This document shows, piece after piece, positions 62,757-64,000 of a DNA stretch of 64,000 nucleotides. The stretch covers positions 1 through 64,000 of the forward strand of contig JACKKE010000013.1 in the NCBI GenBank assembly GCA_020637595.1. The letters are read 5' to 3'. Both the position numbers and the translations under genes were made by a program. The first letter of the stretch is position 1. Each line of letters opens with the position of its first letter. The DNA comes from Rhodobacter sp. (GTDB lineage: Bacteria; Pseudomonadota; Alphaproteobacteria; Rhodobacterales; Rhodobacteraceae). The notes beneath the pieces were generated by a model. The model saw only the letters and a program-made list of their open reading frames with translations, made no database searches and was not told the DNA's origin.

Positions 62757-63293
62757 TCAGGTCTGTGCCGGGAAGGGCCGGGACAGGTGTGCGGATCCTG
62801 CCAGGCCATAGCGGCGGGGCCAGTCGGCGGCCTTGGTGATGCCGATCCGGGGCCCGGTGAGGACAGCGCCCGGTTCGCCGGGGAGGATGGCGAAATCTGC
62901 GGATCCGAAGGGGCGGCCGTCATCGGCATCGGTGATGCCCAGCGCCTGTGCCAGCATTCCGGGGCCGGAGGTCAGCGGGCGCGGGCGGCCGCGGCGGGCG
63001 GTCATCTCGGCGATGCCGGTGACGGGTTCCAGCGCGCGGATCAGCACCGCGTGGCCGGGCAGGCCGACCACGTTGAGGCACCAGTGAATCCCGTAGATGC
63101 GATAGACATAGGCGTGGCCCGCCGGTCCGAACATGCTGGCGTTGCGTTTGGTGGGGCCGGGAAAGCTGTGCGAGGCGGGGTCGTCGGGGGTATAGGCCTC
63201 GGTCTCGGTGATGCGGCCAGAACAGCCGCGCACGGTCAGCCGCGCGCCGACCAGCGCACGGGCAAGCTCCGGGGCGGGCAGGTCGAACCTCAC
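62757..63293 (-). CDS. DNA-3-methyladenine glycosylase (AAG/MPG family)
   Basis: A 178-residue alkyl-base glycosylase of the eukaryote-type AAG fold. It shows RITETEAYTPDDPASHSF with the catalytic Glu, FGPAGHAYVYRIYGIHWCLN with the conserved Tyr and His, and VLIRALEPV then GPGMLAQALGIT. The GTG at 63293 overlaps the stop of the YjbQ-family gene upstream (GTGA), so the two are coupled; the long upstream open frame is not coding. It removes 3-methyladenine, hypoxanthine and similar bases. Confidence 0.9.
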   Translation of the reverse strand: MRFDLPAPELARALVGARLTVRGCSGRITETEAYTPDDPASHSFPGPTKRNASMFGPAGHAYVYRIYGIHWCLNVVGLPGHAVLIRALEPVTGIAEMTARRGRPRPLTSGPGMLAQALGITDADDGRPFGSADFAILPGEPGAVLTGPRIGITKAADWPRRYGLAGSAHLSRPFPAQT

Positions 63294-63706
63294 CGCAACA
63301 GCGCCGTGACGTCGCGCCGATGCGCGCGCGTGCGGTGTTCCACGAGGTAGATGCCTTGCCAGGTGCCCAGTGCCAGGCGGCCGTCGATCACCGGGATCTG
63401 CAGGCTGACGGGCAGATGCGCCGCCTTGATATGGGCGGGCATGTCGTCGGGGCCCTCCATCGTATGGGTGATCCAGCGCATCGACGGGTCGCTGGCAGGC
63501 GGAACCAGGCGGTTCAGCCAGGTTTGTAGGTCGGTCTGCACGTCGGGGTCGGCGTTTTCCTGGATCAGCAGGCTGGCCGAGCTGTGGCGGATGAAGAGGG
63601 TGAGCAGGGCCTCGGCCGGGTTCTCGCGGCGGACCCAGTCGGTGACCTGCGGGGTGAACTCGTAAAGGCCGGGGCCGGAGGTGTGCAGGGTGAACCGGGT
63701 GTGCAT
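63290..63706 (-). CDS. YjbQ family protein (secondary thiamine-phosphate synthase-like)
   Basis: A 138-residue protein of the UPF0047/YjbQ family. Conserved blocks are LYEFTPQVTDWV, LTLFIRHSSASLLIQENADPDV, THTMEGPDDMPAHIKAA and LGTWQGIYLVEHR. The E. coli member has weak thiamine-phosphate synthase activity, but the physiological role of the family is unclear. The ATG at 63706 gives the natural start. The AAG gene overlaps its stop. Confidence 0.9.
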   Translation of the reverse strand: MHTRFTLHTSGPGLYEFTPQVTDWVRRENPAEALLTLFIRHSSASLLIQENADPDVQTDLQTWLNRLVPPASDPSMRWITHTMEGPDDMPAHIKAAHLPVSLQIPVIDGRLALGTWQGIYLVEHRTRAHRRDVTALLR

Positions 63707-63892
63707 GGGGCGACGATAGCGCCCGGGACGCGACGGGAAAAGAGGCCGGCGCGTGTGGCGGGTTCCTGCAGTGTCCGGGTTTGACCCGCAGAGGGACCAG
63801 CGGCTTTGGGATGTCGGGAGGGCGTGGCCGGGAAGGGGGCGCTGGGCGTGGGCTTTGCAGGGGGCGGTCAGCGTTCGGGAACGGACCAAGGG
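63707..63892. other. Intergenic stretch with no gene seen
   Basis: Short frames on both strands here are arginine/proline/glycine-rich GC shadows with no domain character. No promoter box, hairpin or repeat stands out. It is the upstream region of the minus-strand YjbQ gene. Confidence 0.4.
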
Positions 63893-64000
63893 ATGATGGA
63901 CCGTGCGGCGCCCCGGAGGCCCGGCCGCCGCACGGCCTGGTGGCGTCTTCGGGTCTGGCCGCCTTTCGTCGTGAACGGGCGTGACGTCTTTGCAACGCTG
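63893..64000 (+). CDS. Possible start of a hypothetical protein, cut by window end
   Basis: From ATG 63893 or 63896 the frame is open to the last base (36 codons): a very basic N-terminus (DRAAPRRPGRRTAWWRLR) then WPPFVVNGRDVFATL. A basic stretch followed by aromatic residues could begin a membrane or DNA-binding protein, but nothing is recognised and the GC-rich composition makes open frames cheap. Confidence 0.2.
   Translation, partial: MMDRAAPRRPGRRTAWWRLRVWPPFVVNGRDVFATL

Noticed and set aside
63781..63984. 67-residue plus-strand frame near the right end
   Set aside because: Glycine/arginine-rich low-complexity translation, no start signal, and typical of random frames at this GC content.

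Overview
The window is a GC-rich alphaproteobacterial chromosome segment. A complete, collinear RcGTA-type gene transfer agent cluster beside cysE, TatABC, the pdhA-pdhB-pdhC order with a lipoyl domain on E1-beta, and several small Rhodobacterales-type proteins place it in the Rhodobacteraceae/Rhodobacterales. I cannot resolve the genus. No plasmid, phage-integrase, IS or CRISPR signature was seen.

Layout. 1-4.9 kb: a tightly overlapped plus-strand operon (polar amino-acid ABC permease and ATPase, flavin monooxygenase, BASS-type carrier, NAD-epimerase, SDR), which looks like an uptake/catabolic unit of unknown substrate. 4.9-14.8 kb: housekeeping genes (prs, efp, tRNA-Arg, tag, thrS) mixed with hydrolases and small lipoproteins. 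Many reading frames here are broken, including those of essential genes, and this is best explained by sequence error. 14.9-23.9 kb: YafY-type regulator with a VOC protein, EVE-domain protein, 5-formyl-THF cyclo-ligase, mgtE, guanine deaminase, acnA and a DUF1223 protein. 23.9-29.9 kb: lipid and envelope block (two tandem LpxL-like acyltransferases, acpP, fabG, fabF, mltG). 30.1-44.6 kb: the gene transfer agent cluster, g1 (TerS) to g15 (host-recognition megatron), with a small gene behind it. 44.7-50.2 kb: cysE, an AhpD-like protein, the pyruvate dehydrogenase operon and an FtsB/DivIC-like gene. 50.3-57 kb: an AidB-like acyl-CoA dehydrogenase, a second YafY-type HTH gene, tatABC with a DUF815 ATPase, a secreted seven-repeat RCC1 propeller protein and a DUF1499 protein. 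57-64 kb: agmatinase-family gene, glmU-glmS, a PNPOx-like protein, AlkD-like and AAG-family alkylation-repair genes, and a YjbQ-family gene.

How the parts work together. The GTA genes encode a packaging motor, an HK97-type head, adaptors, a short tail with an Fe-S-type hub and cell-wall peptidase, and a receptor-binding protein; there are no integration or replication genes. acpP/fabG/fabF with the acyltransferases supply lipid A and phospholipid acyl chains, mltG and glmU/glmS serve peptidoglycan, and tatABC exports folded proteins.

Sequence quality. At four indels I could reconstruct fully (two in the SDR, two in prs), one base is missing from what should be a run of four G or C. From about 9.6 to 14.05 kb the errors become dense and mixed. 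From about 14.05 kb to the end nearly every gene is intact. The broken genes are therefore typed as pseudogenes with a note that they are probably functional in the organism.
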